Part shown: piece by piece, positions 16,057 to 25,181 of the stretch
Position numbering within the stretch: position 1 is the first letter of the stretch
Layout: each line of letters starts with the position of its first letter
Origin: an uncultured Bacteroidia bacterium
Lineage (GTDB): Bacteria > Bacteroidota > Bacteroidia > Bacteroidales > Prolixibacteraceae
Assembly (NCBI GenBank): GCA_903850335.1
Contig: CAINLJ010000277.1
Location: 1 to 36,480 of the forward strand
Direction: 5' to 3'
Length of the DNA: 36,480 bases
The notes under the pieces: model-generated
Database searches by the model: none
Seen by the model: only the letters and a program-made list of their open reading frames with translations
Told to the model about the DNA's origin: nothing
Made by a program: the position numbers and the translations under genes

Positions 16057-16520
16057 GTTCGATACAGATTATTTATATTCCACCTTTTGCCAAAATCACT
16101 TCACCTGTTAATTAAAGTGAAACATCCTCAAATAATCTGATATAAAATATACGTAATCAAATTATCATTTAATTGAATTACCTTTACGATATAGATCTCA
16201 AATTTGTCAGGCCAATTCGCCCAATTTGCTACTTTATGGCTGATTTTATTAGACCTATATCCATGTTACCTGCGAGGTTGAATTGAAGAAAAAGAACCAA
16301 GAATTAAATAGAGAATTAAACCAGCAAAAAGAAAAATGACTACTTCGATGAAGATTTTGTTTTGCCAACGCGCTTTTGCCCAAAGGGGCAATTGGGGAAG
16401 CCCACGCTCATTGCACACTTTTGCAAATCCCACAAGCCAGCCCACAAACCTAAATTTGTAAAAAAGTGCAATTTTTGCCAACACACGGAAGGCGTCATTA
16501 CAACCTTTATACCCAATATT
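16057..16520. other. Intergenic region upstream of the Druantia-like module
   Basis: The first 200 bases are AT-rich and include TACCTTTA (16179-16186), seven of eight bases of the -7 box, a possible promoter far from the first gene. From 16361 to 16500 the composition changes: GC-rich short motifs with hairpins TTGCCC/GGGCAA (16376-16391) and a larger imperfect inverted repeat at 16411-16471. Both strands are open across this part (a 91-codon minus frame at 16266-16541 and an upstream extension of the plus-strand gene), but I regard both as by-products of the repeat structure. Confidence 0.5.
16411..16471. repeat. Imperfect inverted repeat upstream of the Druantia-like module
   Basis: TTGCACACTTTTGCAAAT (16411-16428) pairs with ATTTGTAAAAAAGTGCAA (16454-16471) at 15 of 18 positions around a 25-base loop. 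Near-matching motifs (CCAACGCGC before, GCCAACACACGG after) sit symmetrically outside it. A long imperfect stem with a few mismatched bases resembles recombination sites of the attC kind, but I cannot see proper core sites, so this is only a structural description. Confidence 0.55.
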
Positions 16521-19500
16521 ATGGAGGAATACCTTAATCAATTAATTAAATTTTCACAAACCTATCCGTTACCTATTTGGATAAGTTTAATTGCATTGAG
16601 CGCGACTATTTTATTTTTAATAGTTCGAATAATACGAAAACGAAATCTTTACAAATCTAAAAGTACAACGGACGATTTTGAGGTTACTACAATTGAGATT
16701 AAGAGTCAAGGAATTAGTGATGCACCAAATTCAAATTTTCAAGAAGAAAATAAAACCATTGAAAAAAATAGTACATCAACTACAGTATTGGAACAACCCC
16801 CGACTGAAGCCGAAAAAAATAAAAATAAGGAAACACAAAATGATTTAACACATCAAAATAAATATGACAACGATGTTACAACTGACACTGTCGTTAATGA
16901 ACCTGAAAGCAAAAATGATACAGAAGATAGTGAAGTTGAAACGAAAATCATAAATGAAGATGATTTAAAAGAAATTAACAAAACCAGCATCAATAAGATA
17001 TCAGATGCAAAAACAACAGGCAGAATAAATCCAACTTCATTAAAAAAAGATTCATCTACAAATAATAGTGTTCGCAAAACGAAACCTCAAGTTATTTCAA
17101 ATGATACAGATGCAGAAGATAAACAGTTATCAGCAACCCTAAAAAAGCGCAGAACAACATGCAAAGATGTGCTAAAAAAGGATATAGAAGAATTGCTTCA
17201 AAAAATAAACAGAATTTTCAATGAACATAAATTGTTAGGCAACTTCGATTTTACTGAAGATGAGTATTCAGAGTTGCTTGAAAACGTTGGTCTGTTGAGT
17301 AATTCTCTTCTGTCTTATGGTAACGTATTTGAAACCAAACACCATAAATTGATATTTACCACTCTTGTTGAAATTGCAAAACGATGGAAAGATTCTGATA
17401 ATGAAGACTACGCTGAAGAAAATAGTCGTTTTTGGGATTATATATCTAAACACTTAATAATTGAGGATAACATCAACCAAAAATTATATCATGCTTTTAC
17501 AGACGTTATCTCACAGTTGGAAATACATCACTTACTTCCTATTGTTTCGACAGGCAAAAAATACTATTCAACCCTGATGATGCATTCATTTGCACCAAAA
17601 AACAGTATTTTTTCATTTTATGACCTGTGCTATAATATTTTCAAAAAAGATTTGGATTTTGGTTTTACTATTGATGACGAATGGCTTTGTGAGATAGTAG
17701 CAGTACAAATGAAAACTGTTTTAGGCGGTGGTTATAGTGAAGATAAGAATGTTTCAATCGGGTCAAGTGCATACTCAATCAAAATTGGATTAAGGTCATT
17801 TTCACTAAATGAAGATTTATCTGCTGATTTTGTAAAATTTATAAAAGATTCTTTCTATCAAATCAATAAGCTTTTCAATAGAGAACCTATTGATGAAAAT
17901 ACAAGATTAGAACGTTACATTGTAGAATGGTGGAAAAATAAAACTGAAACTGAAAAAGTATTTGATGATACGACGCGAAAAAGAAGAGTTTCCACTGTTT
18001 CAAAAGAAAATATTGTTGCGAAATACATTAGAGATGAAAATTCTGTTTTTCTCTACATCCCTTCAATCAGATTGGACGATGGTAATACCATTGTGTCGCT
18101 AAAGGTTTTTGTAAACGGAGAACAGATTCGTTCTGAAGAAATAAGAACAAAACGAGGCGAATTAGTTGTAGCAACAAAAGAAATTGAATTTGAATTGAAT
18201 GATTTGTTGAGAGATTATGATACAATAAATCTAAGCGTTGAAATTAAAGAAAATCATACGGTAATTTTTGATTCGGAAAGAAATAAAGCGACATCATTAA
18301 ATAGAGAGTTTATTTTATTTGAGGGAGAAAAAGAAGTTTTAAGTCAAATAAATAAACCGACAAATTATTTTGTTTATTCCAAAGACATTGATGCTCTGAA
18401 AAGAATACCAGACGAATTGACAACTTATGGAACCAATTTATATAATATATATCCTAAAGCTGGCGAAAGTTTATTGGGTGTAATAAAACAAGTATTTTTC
18501 GTAGATAAAACAAAAACTGCGAGCATTGGTAAGACTGCTTGTTTGATTGGAGGGGAACTTAATGTAGAATGGTTCTTTGATGATATTTCTTGTATTGTCT
18601 ATTCCAGCGGTGTTAAACTATTGATTCCAGAAGATACCAATCTAAGAGCGTTAGAATTACGAATTGATAAAAAAGCTTACAAATTGCATGAGCTAGACTT
18701 TGAAAGAATTGAAAGCGGTTGCTATCAATTTGGTTTAAAAGCAATTGGCTTGATTCTCGAAAATAATCCAACTGAAATCAATTTATATTCTTACGAAAAA
18801 GAAACAACAATCCTAGGCGAAACAATTATTGTTTTGCCAAATCTAGAAATACAGTTTAACCACCCATTTTATTACGGTGATATAGAACGAAAGCTGACTG
18901 TATACAATGGTGATGAATCTATAGAATTAACGTGGAGTAATCAAGATAATGAAATAAGATGTCCTATCAATGATGGCATGCTATTGATAAAACTTGCATA
19001 TCTAAGATGGAGAATAAACAACAATGAATGGCATAATGAATCTACTAAAGGAAAATTATGGTACAAAGATTTTGTGGTAAATGGGGATATATTAGATATT
19101 GATAATCCCAGAGATAATGATGAAATAACAGTAATTGGTAAGGCAAATGGAGAACCATTTGAAATTTTCAAAAATCAAAGTGGAAATTTTGAAATCGGGA
19201 GAGCAATTTACGCCAAAGAGAGCATATTAGATATTACTGTTTATATTGTTTTTGGGAAGGATTATTTTGAAATTTTTACTGTTTCCACAAAAGAACATTT
19301 TATTGCAAATCCATTGACATATAGCGATAGTAAAGTTTTTTGGAATGTGGAAGATACTTTTGTGGGAGAAAAAAGCAATGAATTCTTCCTTATTATTAAA
19401 TCAGCGGATAATAATTTCCGGTCTAAAATCAATTACAAGAACAGTGAAATTAAAGATCTGCATGACGATATATGTAAAATTCAGGTAAAAATTAAGGACA

Positions 19501-19988
19501 AGAATATCTTTTCAAAAGCGGAAAACTATCAACTTATCTATGAAGGGGAATTGCTTATTGGTTCACCTGACAAACTTCGATTTAAGCACAAAAAGATTAA
19601 GTTGTTAAGTGCAAACTGTTTTGACAGCGAAAAATCTGAATGGATTCCTTTCATACCAAAATACTTTATCGAAAATTTGGAATTTATAAAGGATTCTGAG
19701 ATTATATATTACACTGGTCGGTTGTGCGAAATTGGCCATAATGGTGAAACAAGAGTGTTAAACACCATGATAAATGAAAAGGGGACATATGATATTATTA
19801 ATCCTGTAAGAATTGAATTAAGAGACAATAGCACACTTTGGTTGGCAGCTGGTTTGGAAGGAAGGGAGATTAATATTGGTAACTTATTCTGCGATAAATT
19901 ACCCAAAGGAATATGCAATATACAAAAACAAGATAATTATTTTGATGAAATAATTCTTTACAAATTTAAGGAAGAAGAAGATGTTTAA
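16521..19988 (+). CDS. Large membrane-anchored protein, DruH-like (Druantia type III)
   Basis: A 1155-residue protein. The start at ATG 16521 is chosen because it begins MEEYLNQLIKFSQTY and leads straight into a single membrane segment (about 19-37, ISLIALSATILFLIVRII) and a basic stop-transfer (RKRN); the frame is open further upstream but lies in repeat sequence. Residues about 45-215 are Asn/Thr/Glu/Lys-rich and look disordered. The rest is a large soluble region with helical then beta-rich parts and no motif I can name. It overlaps the helicase gene by eight bases. Size, order and partner fit DruH of Druantia type III, a two-gene anti-phage system. That is recognition by context, not by sequence motif. 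Confidence 0.75.
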   Translation: MEEYLNQLIKFSQTYPLPIWISLIALSATILFLIVRIIRKRNLYKSKSTTDDFEVTTIEIKSQGISDAPNSNFQEENKTIEKNSTSTTVLEQPPTEAEKNKNKETQNDLTHQNKYDNDVTTDTVVNEPESKNDTEDSEVETKIINEDDLKEINKTSINKISDAKTTGRINPTSLKKDSSTNNSVRKTKPQVISNDTDAEDKQLSATLKKRRTTCKDVLKKDIEELLQKINRIFNEHKLLGNFDFTEDEYSELLENVGLLSNSLLSYGNVFETKHHKLIFTTLVEIAKRWKDSDNEDYAEENSRFWDYISKHLIIEDNINQKLYHAFTDVISQLEIHHLLPIVSTGKKYYSTLMMHSFAPKNSIFSFYDLCYNIFKKDLDFGFTIDDEWLCEIVAVQMKTVLGGGYSEDKNVSIGSSAYSIKIGLRSFSLNEDLSADFVKFIKDSFYQINKLFNREPIDENTRLERYIVEWWKNKTETEKVFDDTTRKRRVSTVSKENIVAKYIRDENSVFLYIPSIRLDDGNTIVSLKVFVNGEQIRSEEIRTKRGELVVATKEIEFELNDLLRDYDTINLSVEIKENHTVIFDSERNKATSLNREFILFEGEKEVLSQINKPTNYFVYSKDIDALKRIPDELTTYGTNLYNIYPKAGESLLGVIKQVFFVDKTKTASIGKTACLIGGELNVEWFFDDISCIVYSSGVKLLIPEDTNLRALELRIDKKAYKLHELDFERIESGCYQFGLKAIGLILENNPTEINLYSYEKETTILGETIIVLPNLEIQFNHPFYYGDIERKLTVYNGDESIELTWSNQDNEIRCPINDGMLLIKLAYLRWRINNNEWHNESTKGKLWYKDFVVNGDILDIDNPRDNDEITVIGKANGEPFEIFKNQSGNFEIGRAIYAKESILDITVYIVFGKDYFEIFTVSTKEHFIANPLTYSDSKVFWNVEDTFVGEKSNEFFLIIKSADNNFRSKINYKNSEIKDLHDDICKIQVKIKDKNIFSKAENYQLIYEGELLIGSPDKLRFKHKKIKLLSANCFDSEKSEWIPFIPKYFIENLEFIKDSEIIYYTGRLCEIGHNGETRVLNTMINEKGTYDIINPVRIELRDNSTLWLAAGLEGREINIGNLFCDKLPKGICNIQKQDNYFDEIILYKFKEEEDV

Positions 19989-22900
19989 TCCAGCAAATGC
20001 AGCAGACGAAATCAAGAAACAATATATAGGTTATATTAATACTACTTTTCATTTTCGTAATCAAAATCTGCAAAATAAATTATTTGTAGAGTTAGATAAA
20101 ACTGTTTCTAATGGTCCATATGTTGAGATTAAAGATTCATTCAAGTCTGGAAAGTCCATAGTAGAATTGATTGATAATGGAATATTATCTCCACTTTTCA
20201 CAGATTTAGAAAGAAATAAAAAATACCCTCCAAAACTTCCTATTTCTCGACCTTTATATTTGCACCAAGAAAAGGCAGTTGAGAAAATTGTTTCAGGAAA
20301 AAATGTAGTAGTGTCAACTGGAACAGGTAGCGGTAAAACAAATTGCTTTTTAATACCAGTTATTAATGAATTGCTTCGAGAAAAGGAAAAAGGGGAACTG
20401 AATGATGGAGTCAGAGCAATTTTCATTTACCCCATGAATGCTTTGGCGAATGACCAAATTAAAGGACTGCGTGAAATTTTAATGGCTTATCCAGATATTA
20501 GGTTTGGGGTTTATAATGGAGGCACAGAAAATAGAGAAGCGGATGCGATAGCTCTTTATGAAGCAATGTATGCCAATGAGAAATACCCAGAATTAAGAAG
20601 AAGATTGCCAAACGAGGAAGTTTCTCGCGACAGGATGAAAGAACGCCCTCCTCATATATTATTCACAAACTATGCAATGTTGGAACACATGCTATTTCGT
20701 CCAGGCGATGATTCCATTTTTAGTAATTCCAATTTCAAGTTTGTTGTTTTGGATGAAGCACACGTCTATGCGGGTGCAACTGGTATAGAAACTGCCTTTT
20801 TAATGGGAAGGTTAAAAGGTAGGATAAATGGAGAAAAGAAACCGCAATTTATCTTAACGTCAGCAACTTTGGGAGATGGTAGCCTGACAAGTAATAAGCG
20901 AGTAGTGGAATTTGCGGTAAGATTAACTGGTTGCAATTTTAATGACGACGAGATAATAACAGCCTATCGTGATAATTCACAAAAGTCGTCTGATATTTAC
21001 AAATACCCGATTCAACTATTTGCGGAATTGGCCAACGAGGAAAATTTTTTTGATGAAGTATTGAAGAAGTATAACCTTGATTTTACCTACTCACAAGAAA
21101 AAGAGTCAGAGCTACTATATGATATTATTTCTTCTTCACATTTGTATCACATAATGAGAAGTAAGAGTAATTTATTAAATCTCAATGAATTTGCCACACT
21201 TCTTGAAATAACAAGCCAGGAAGCGGTAAGATTTGTTTCTTTATGTGCAAAAGCAATAAAAAATGGAAAACCCTTGATTGACATTCGTTATCATTATTTT
21301 CTAAAAGCACTAGATGGCTGTTATTTAGCGCTTGATTACGAAGATAGTTTGTCGTTAATTAGAAAGGACTTTTTCCCTCTTGCTAATGAAAAGACAGCAA
21401 GGATGTTTGAGATAGCCGTTTGTGAAGATTGTGGTGAAATTGCTATTGTTGGAAAGGTCGTGAATGACAAATTAGTAAGAGCAAGTATTTGGGATGAACG
21501 GAGTTTTTATCAAGTACATAACATCGAAAATTTATATGAAGAAGAGGAAGATAACGGTAAAGACGATCTCAAAACAAAAACTAAAAAGAAAAAAGAAGAC
21601 ACTGTTTTTTATCTATGCAAGACCTGCGGTGCAATAGTGGCAGATGACGAGGCTCATAATAATTGGTGTATTTGTGGAAACACTCAGAAAATAAAGATTT
21701 CAAAATTATCAAAGAAAGATTGCCTAAATTGTGGAGGAACTCTGAGACATTTTAATTTGGGGTATGATGCAGCGACAGGGGTTGTGGCTACTTCTTTATA
21801 TGAACAAATTCCGGAATACAAATTTGATATTGAAGAAAATATTGAAAAACAAACAACTAACAATCCATTTTTACAGAAAGCGGAAAAGAAAAAGAGTAAA
21901 TCTAAAACAGGAAGTCAATTCTTGATTTTCTCTGACAGCCGTCAGGGGGCTGCGAAATTTGCTTGTTTTTTGGGCGATTCTTACAAGGAGTTCTTACGTC
22001 GGCGCGGAATTTGGAATGTTGTAACACAAGAAGAAAATAATTTCAAGAATGGCATTGGAATAAGTGATTTTGTAAGCCTACTTGACAATTATTATTCAGG
22101 ATTAAATTTGTTTCGCAAAAGCAATTCTGACAATATAGAATCGTCAATGGTAGAAAATCGCCGTAATGCTTGGGTCGCTGTTCTTAATGAACTATACAAT
22201 TGCAATCGAGACACTTCACTCGTTTCATTGGGTAAAATTTCTTTTGAGTACCTAGGAAATAGTGATTATATTATACAGGTGGTTGTAAATAATTATCAAC
22301 TTTCAAAACAAGACGCTAAGAATTTTTTAAACTTCTTAGCGTTTGAGATTGTGCGTTCGGCTGCTATTGTTACGGATAAAATATCTGATATAAACCCCAG
22401 TGACAGAGATTATTTGTATTTTACACCAAATCAAAAAGTAATAACTAAACACAAAGATAATTTGGTATTCAATTCTCAAGGTTTTATGCCCACACCGCAA
22501 ACATTAAAAAGTGGAGAAAAAAAATATTATCGTTCTAACAAACTGTTGCTCACTAAGAAAATACTTAACTTAAATGATGACAGTGCTGTGGAATTTTTGA
22601 GTAACTATTGGGATTATTTAGTTTCAGATAGTAACAATTACAAACTTCAAACAAATGATGGTAAAGGATATTTTGTTCCTGCAAATTATTTCAAAACCAA
22701 TTTAGGCAAAAATGCAATACTTTGGAAATGTAAAAAGTGTGGGAAAGTAACGCAATTTAGTATTGGTAATAATTGTATTCAAATTGGTTGTGATGGGAAA
22801 TTGGAAAGATTAAACTCCGAAGAATTTTGCAGTGACAATTATTATGCTATGCTTTATAAAAGTGAAAAAGTTTCGCCATTATTTGTTAAAGAGCATACTG

Positions 22901-24777
22901 CTCAACTTGCCAAAAAAGATGCGTTAGATTATCAACAACAATTTATCCGAAAAGAAATTAACGCACTTTCTTGTTCTACCACGTTTGAGATGGGTGTCGA
23001 TGTCGGAGATTTGGAAACAGTATTTTTGCGCAATATTCCACCACTTGCATCAAATTATGCACAAAGAGTAGGTCGAGCGGGAAGAAGTATCAATGCAGCT
23101 GCCTTTGCCTTGACATTTGCGAGGTTAAGTTCTCACGATTTTACATTCTTCGATAGCCCAAAGGAAATGATAAACGGAATGATTTATCCGCCAAGCTTTA
23201 ATTTGGATAATGAGAAAATTTTAAAACGCCATATTTATGCTGTGGCAATAAGTTTATTTTTGAAAATCAATCCTGATTTGTATTCTGGAAATAATGCAAA
23301 AGCATTTATCAACGAAAAGGGGTATCTGGGTTTTATAGATTGGCTTAAATCTGAACCAACTGAATTAACCGATTTATTAAAAAACTCAATAGCAAGTACA
23401 AATATACAATTGAAAGAGAAGTATATAGAGAGTTATGATTGGCTTGAAGATTTTTGTGGAGAGCAAGGAATATTTTATAAAATAACAAAAGAGTTTGAAC
23501 AGAATGTTGAGTATTTGAAGAAAGAATACGAAAAAGCAATGAGAGCAAGAGATGAAAAGACTGCTTCAGTCTTTAATCGTAAATTAGAAAGATATAAAAA
23601 AAACGATTTGATTGACTTTCTTGTACGAGGAAACATTCTTCCAAAATATGGCTTCCCAATTGATTCAGTAGAATTAACTCAGAATATTGCTTCGCAAAGC
23701 TTTAAATCATTAAATCTTAGTCGTGATTTATCTGTTGCCATCGCTGAATATGCTCCATCTTCGGAAGTTGTTGCTGATGGAGGTTTATATACAAGCCGTT
23801 ATATTAGGAAACCAATTGTGAATAAAAGCGAAATGAGCGACTTCGAAACAGCATATCTTTCAAAATGTCCTGATTGTGAGAACATGAATTATTCTAAAAT
23901 GCCAATAGGTACAGATGGAATACCCTGTGCTATTTGTGGTAAAGAACTAAAGAATAGAGACTTCTACAAAAGTATTGAGCCAAGAGCAGGTTTTATTGCT
24001 GAAGAAGATATAAAAGATGTTCCGCTTAGTTCACAAGAACGAAAATATAAAACAGAAGCCATCTATATTGGTGACAAAACAGCATATCCAATTAGTAAAT
24101 ATGACTATGAATTTGAAAATATCAAATTAGAGGTTGAATCAACTGCGAACGATTCACTTGTAGTTAAATCAACTGAATTTTTCTATGTATGCCCAAAATG
24201 CGGATATTCCATTGCAAGCAACGAAGCAAGCAAGCTGTCTGAATATGAAGATTATAGAATTGGTGTTACACGAATAGAAAACAACAAAAACGGACATAAA
24301 AATCCATTTGGAAAAGGTAATTGCAGCAATACTTCACTAACAAGATATTGTTTGCACCACGAATTTAAAACAGATGTGGCAAAAATTTCTTTTGGTTGTG
24401 ATACTTCTGACCAAGCTAAAATGCTATCGGTAATGTACGCACTGCTTAATTCTTTTGCCCATGAACTCAACATTGAAAGACGAGATATTAAAGCATGTCT
24501 AACATTCAAAATAAATAGCGGAAAGCTGGAACATAAGATTATTATATACGATGCTGTGCCGGGAGGAGCAGGACATTCAAGACGACTTGCAACAGAAGAC
24601 GGAGAAGTTTTAAAAGCCATAATAAAAAGAGCAATAAATATATTGAATACTTGTGAATGTTCTCCTTCTTGCTATCGTTGCTTACGTAATTATGAAAACC
24701 AAAAAATCCACGAAATCCTTGATAGAGAAAAGGCACTGAACTTTTTGAAGCAATTGGACAAGACAGAAATTAAATGA
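19981..24777 (+). CDS. DEAH helicase with DUF1998 cysteine domain, DruE-like
   Basis: A 1598-residue superfamily 2 helicase. Walker A is STGTGSGKT (112-120), the DEAH box is at 258-261 (VVLDEAHVYAGATG), motif III is TSATLGDG (293-300). The second helicase lobe has STTFEMGVDVGDLETVFLRN and the arginine-finger motif QRVGRAGRS. Cysteine pairs recur: CEDC, CKTC, CIC, CLNC between about 475 and 590, CKKC near 920, CPDC/CAIC and CPKC later. The end carries the DUF1998 signature AVPGGAGHSRRL and CECSPSCYRCLRNYEN. Large DUF1998 helicases are the core of Druantia (DruE) and DISARM (DrmA); the two-gene layout with a DruH-sized partner favours Druantia III. The gene is clearly AT-richer than its surroundings, a sign of transfer. 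Confidence 0.88.
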   Translation: MFNPANAADEIKKQYIGYINTTFHFRNQNLQNKLFVELDKTVSNGPYVEIKDSFKSGKSIVELIDNGILSPLFTDLERNKKYPPKLPISRPLYLHQEKAVEKIVSGKNVVVSTGTGSGKTNCFLIPVINELLREKEKGELNDGVRAIFIYPMNALANDQIKGLREILMAYPDIRFGVYNGGTENREADAIALYEAMYANEKYPELRRRLPNEEVSRDRMKERPPHILFTNYAMLEHMLFRPGDDSIFSNSNFKFVVLDEAHVYAGATGIETAFLMGRLKGRINGEKKPQFILTSATLGDGSLTSNKRVVEFAVRLTGCNFNDDEIITAYRDNSQKSSDIYKYPIQLFAELANEENFFDEVLKKYNLDFTYSQEKESELLYDIISSSHLYHIMRSKSNLLNLNEFATLLEITSQEAVRFVSLCAKAIKNGKPLIDIRYHYFLKALDGCYLALDYEDSLSLIRKDFFPLANEKTARMFEIAVCEDCGEIAIVGKVVNDKLVRASIWDERSFYQVHNIENLYEEEEDNGKDDLKTKTKKKKEDTVFYLCKTCGAIVADDEAHNNWCICGNTQKIKISKLSKKDCLNCGGTLRHFNLGYDAATGVVATSLYEQIPEYKFDIEENIEKQTTNNPFLQKAEKKKSKSKTGSQFLIFSDSRQGAAKFACFLGDSYKEFLRRRGIWNVVTQEENNFKNGIGISDFVSLLDNYYSGLNLFRKSNSDNIESSMVENRRNAWVAVLNELYNCNRDTSLVSLGKISFEYLGNSDYIIQVVVNNYQLSKQDAKNFLNFLAFEIVRSAAIVTDKISDINPSDRDYLYFTPNQKVITKHKDNLVFNSQGFMPTPQTLKSGEKKYYRSNKLLLTKKILNLNDDSAVEFLSNYWDYLVSDSNNYKLQTNDGKGYFVPANYFKTNLGKNAILWKCKKCGKVTQFSIGNNCIQIGCDGKLERLNSEEFCSDNYYAMLYKSEKVSPLFVKEHTAQLAKKDALDYQQQFIRKEINALSCSTTFEMGVDVGDLETVFLRNIPPLASNYAQRVGRAGRSINAAAFALTFARLSSHDFTFFDSPKEMINGMIYPPSFNLDNEKILKRHIYAVAISLFLKINPDLYSGNNAKAFINEKGYLGFIDWLKSEPTELTDLLKNSIASTNIQLKEKYIESYDWLEDFCGEQGIFYKITKEFEQNVEYLKKEYEKAMRARDEKTASVFNRKLERYKKNDLIDFLVRGNILPKYGFPIDSVELTQNIASQSFKSLNLSRDLSVAIAEYAPSSEVVADGGLYTSRYIRKPIVNKSEMSDFETAYLSKCPDCENMNYSKMPIGTDGIPCAICGKELKNRDFYKSIEPRAGFIAEEDIKDVPLSSQERKYKTEAIYIGDKTAYPISKYDYEFENIKLEVESTANDSLVVKSTEFFYVCPKCGYSIASNEASKLSEYEDYRIGVTRIENNKNGHKNPFGKGNCSNTSLTRYCLHHEFKTDVAKISFGCDTSDQAKMLSVMYALLNSFAHELNIERRDIKACLTFKINSGKLEHKIIIYDAVPGGAGHSRRLATEDGEVLKAIIKRAINILNTCECSPSCYRCLRNYENQKIHEILDREKALNFLKQLDKTEIK

Positions 24778-25181
24778 AATTTGGATGAAAGACGACAATA
24801 ACCGACACTGAATAGGCAAGATTGATAAATTGGGCTGCCCATAGCAGGTGGTTAGCGTTTGTGGCGGCGGACGATCCGATTCAATCTATGTGAATCTTTC
24901 AAACCTCCTGTCGAGTTGACAACTTATAATATCGGAAACGCCACCAATTCCAATCACCGGTACGTTATGAGTAACTTTAAAAACTGACAAAATGGTTGAA
25001 GCGCACTTATGGATACGCCAGTGAGGCTTATCTTTTATCAATTTTTTTTCAGCAACTCTTGGTTCGTTAGTTGTACTGAGATAATATTCCAATAAAGTAT
25101 GACACATTTTGGCATACCCCCTTATTAGTTTTGACCACAATTAACATTAACTAGAGTAAATGGGTATAAAATTTATCGGTC
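24778..25181. other. Junction between Druantia-like module and recDCB region
   Basis: A short GC-rich patch (about 24830-24880, GGGCTGCCC and GTGGCGGCGGACG) follows the helicase gene and marks a composition change, as expected at an insertion edge. After it, an 84-codon minus-strand frame (24886-25140) contains HNVPVIGIGGVSD, which looks like the phosphate-binding edge of an FMN TIM-barrel enzyme. The frame has no other support and is probably a gene remnant or chance. No terminator is evident. The last 40 bases before 25182 are AT-rich and should hold the promoter of the next gene. Confidence 0.45.

Noticed and set aside
16362-16520. 53-codon upstream extension of the DruH-like protein
   Set aside because: It is Cys/His/Lys/Pro-rich, is translated from the palindromic region and precedes a natural start (MEEYLNQ) leading directly into the membrane anchor.
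16266-16541. 91-codon minus-strand frame with a hydrophobic C-terminus
   Set aside because: It covers an inverted-repeat region and overlaps the start of the Druantia-like gene; the open frame is explained by repeat composition.
24886-25140. 84-codon minus-strand frame with HNVPVIGIGGVSD
   Set aside because: The TIM-barrel-like phrase stands alone, with none of the flanking family sequence; I treat it as a remnant or coincidence.
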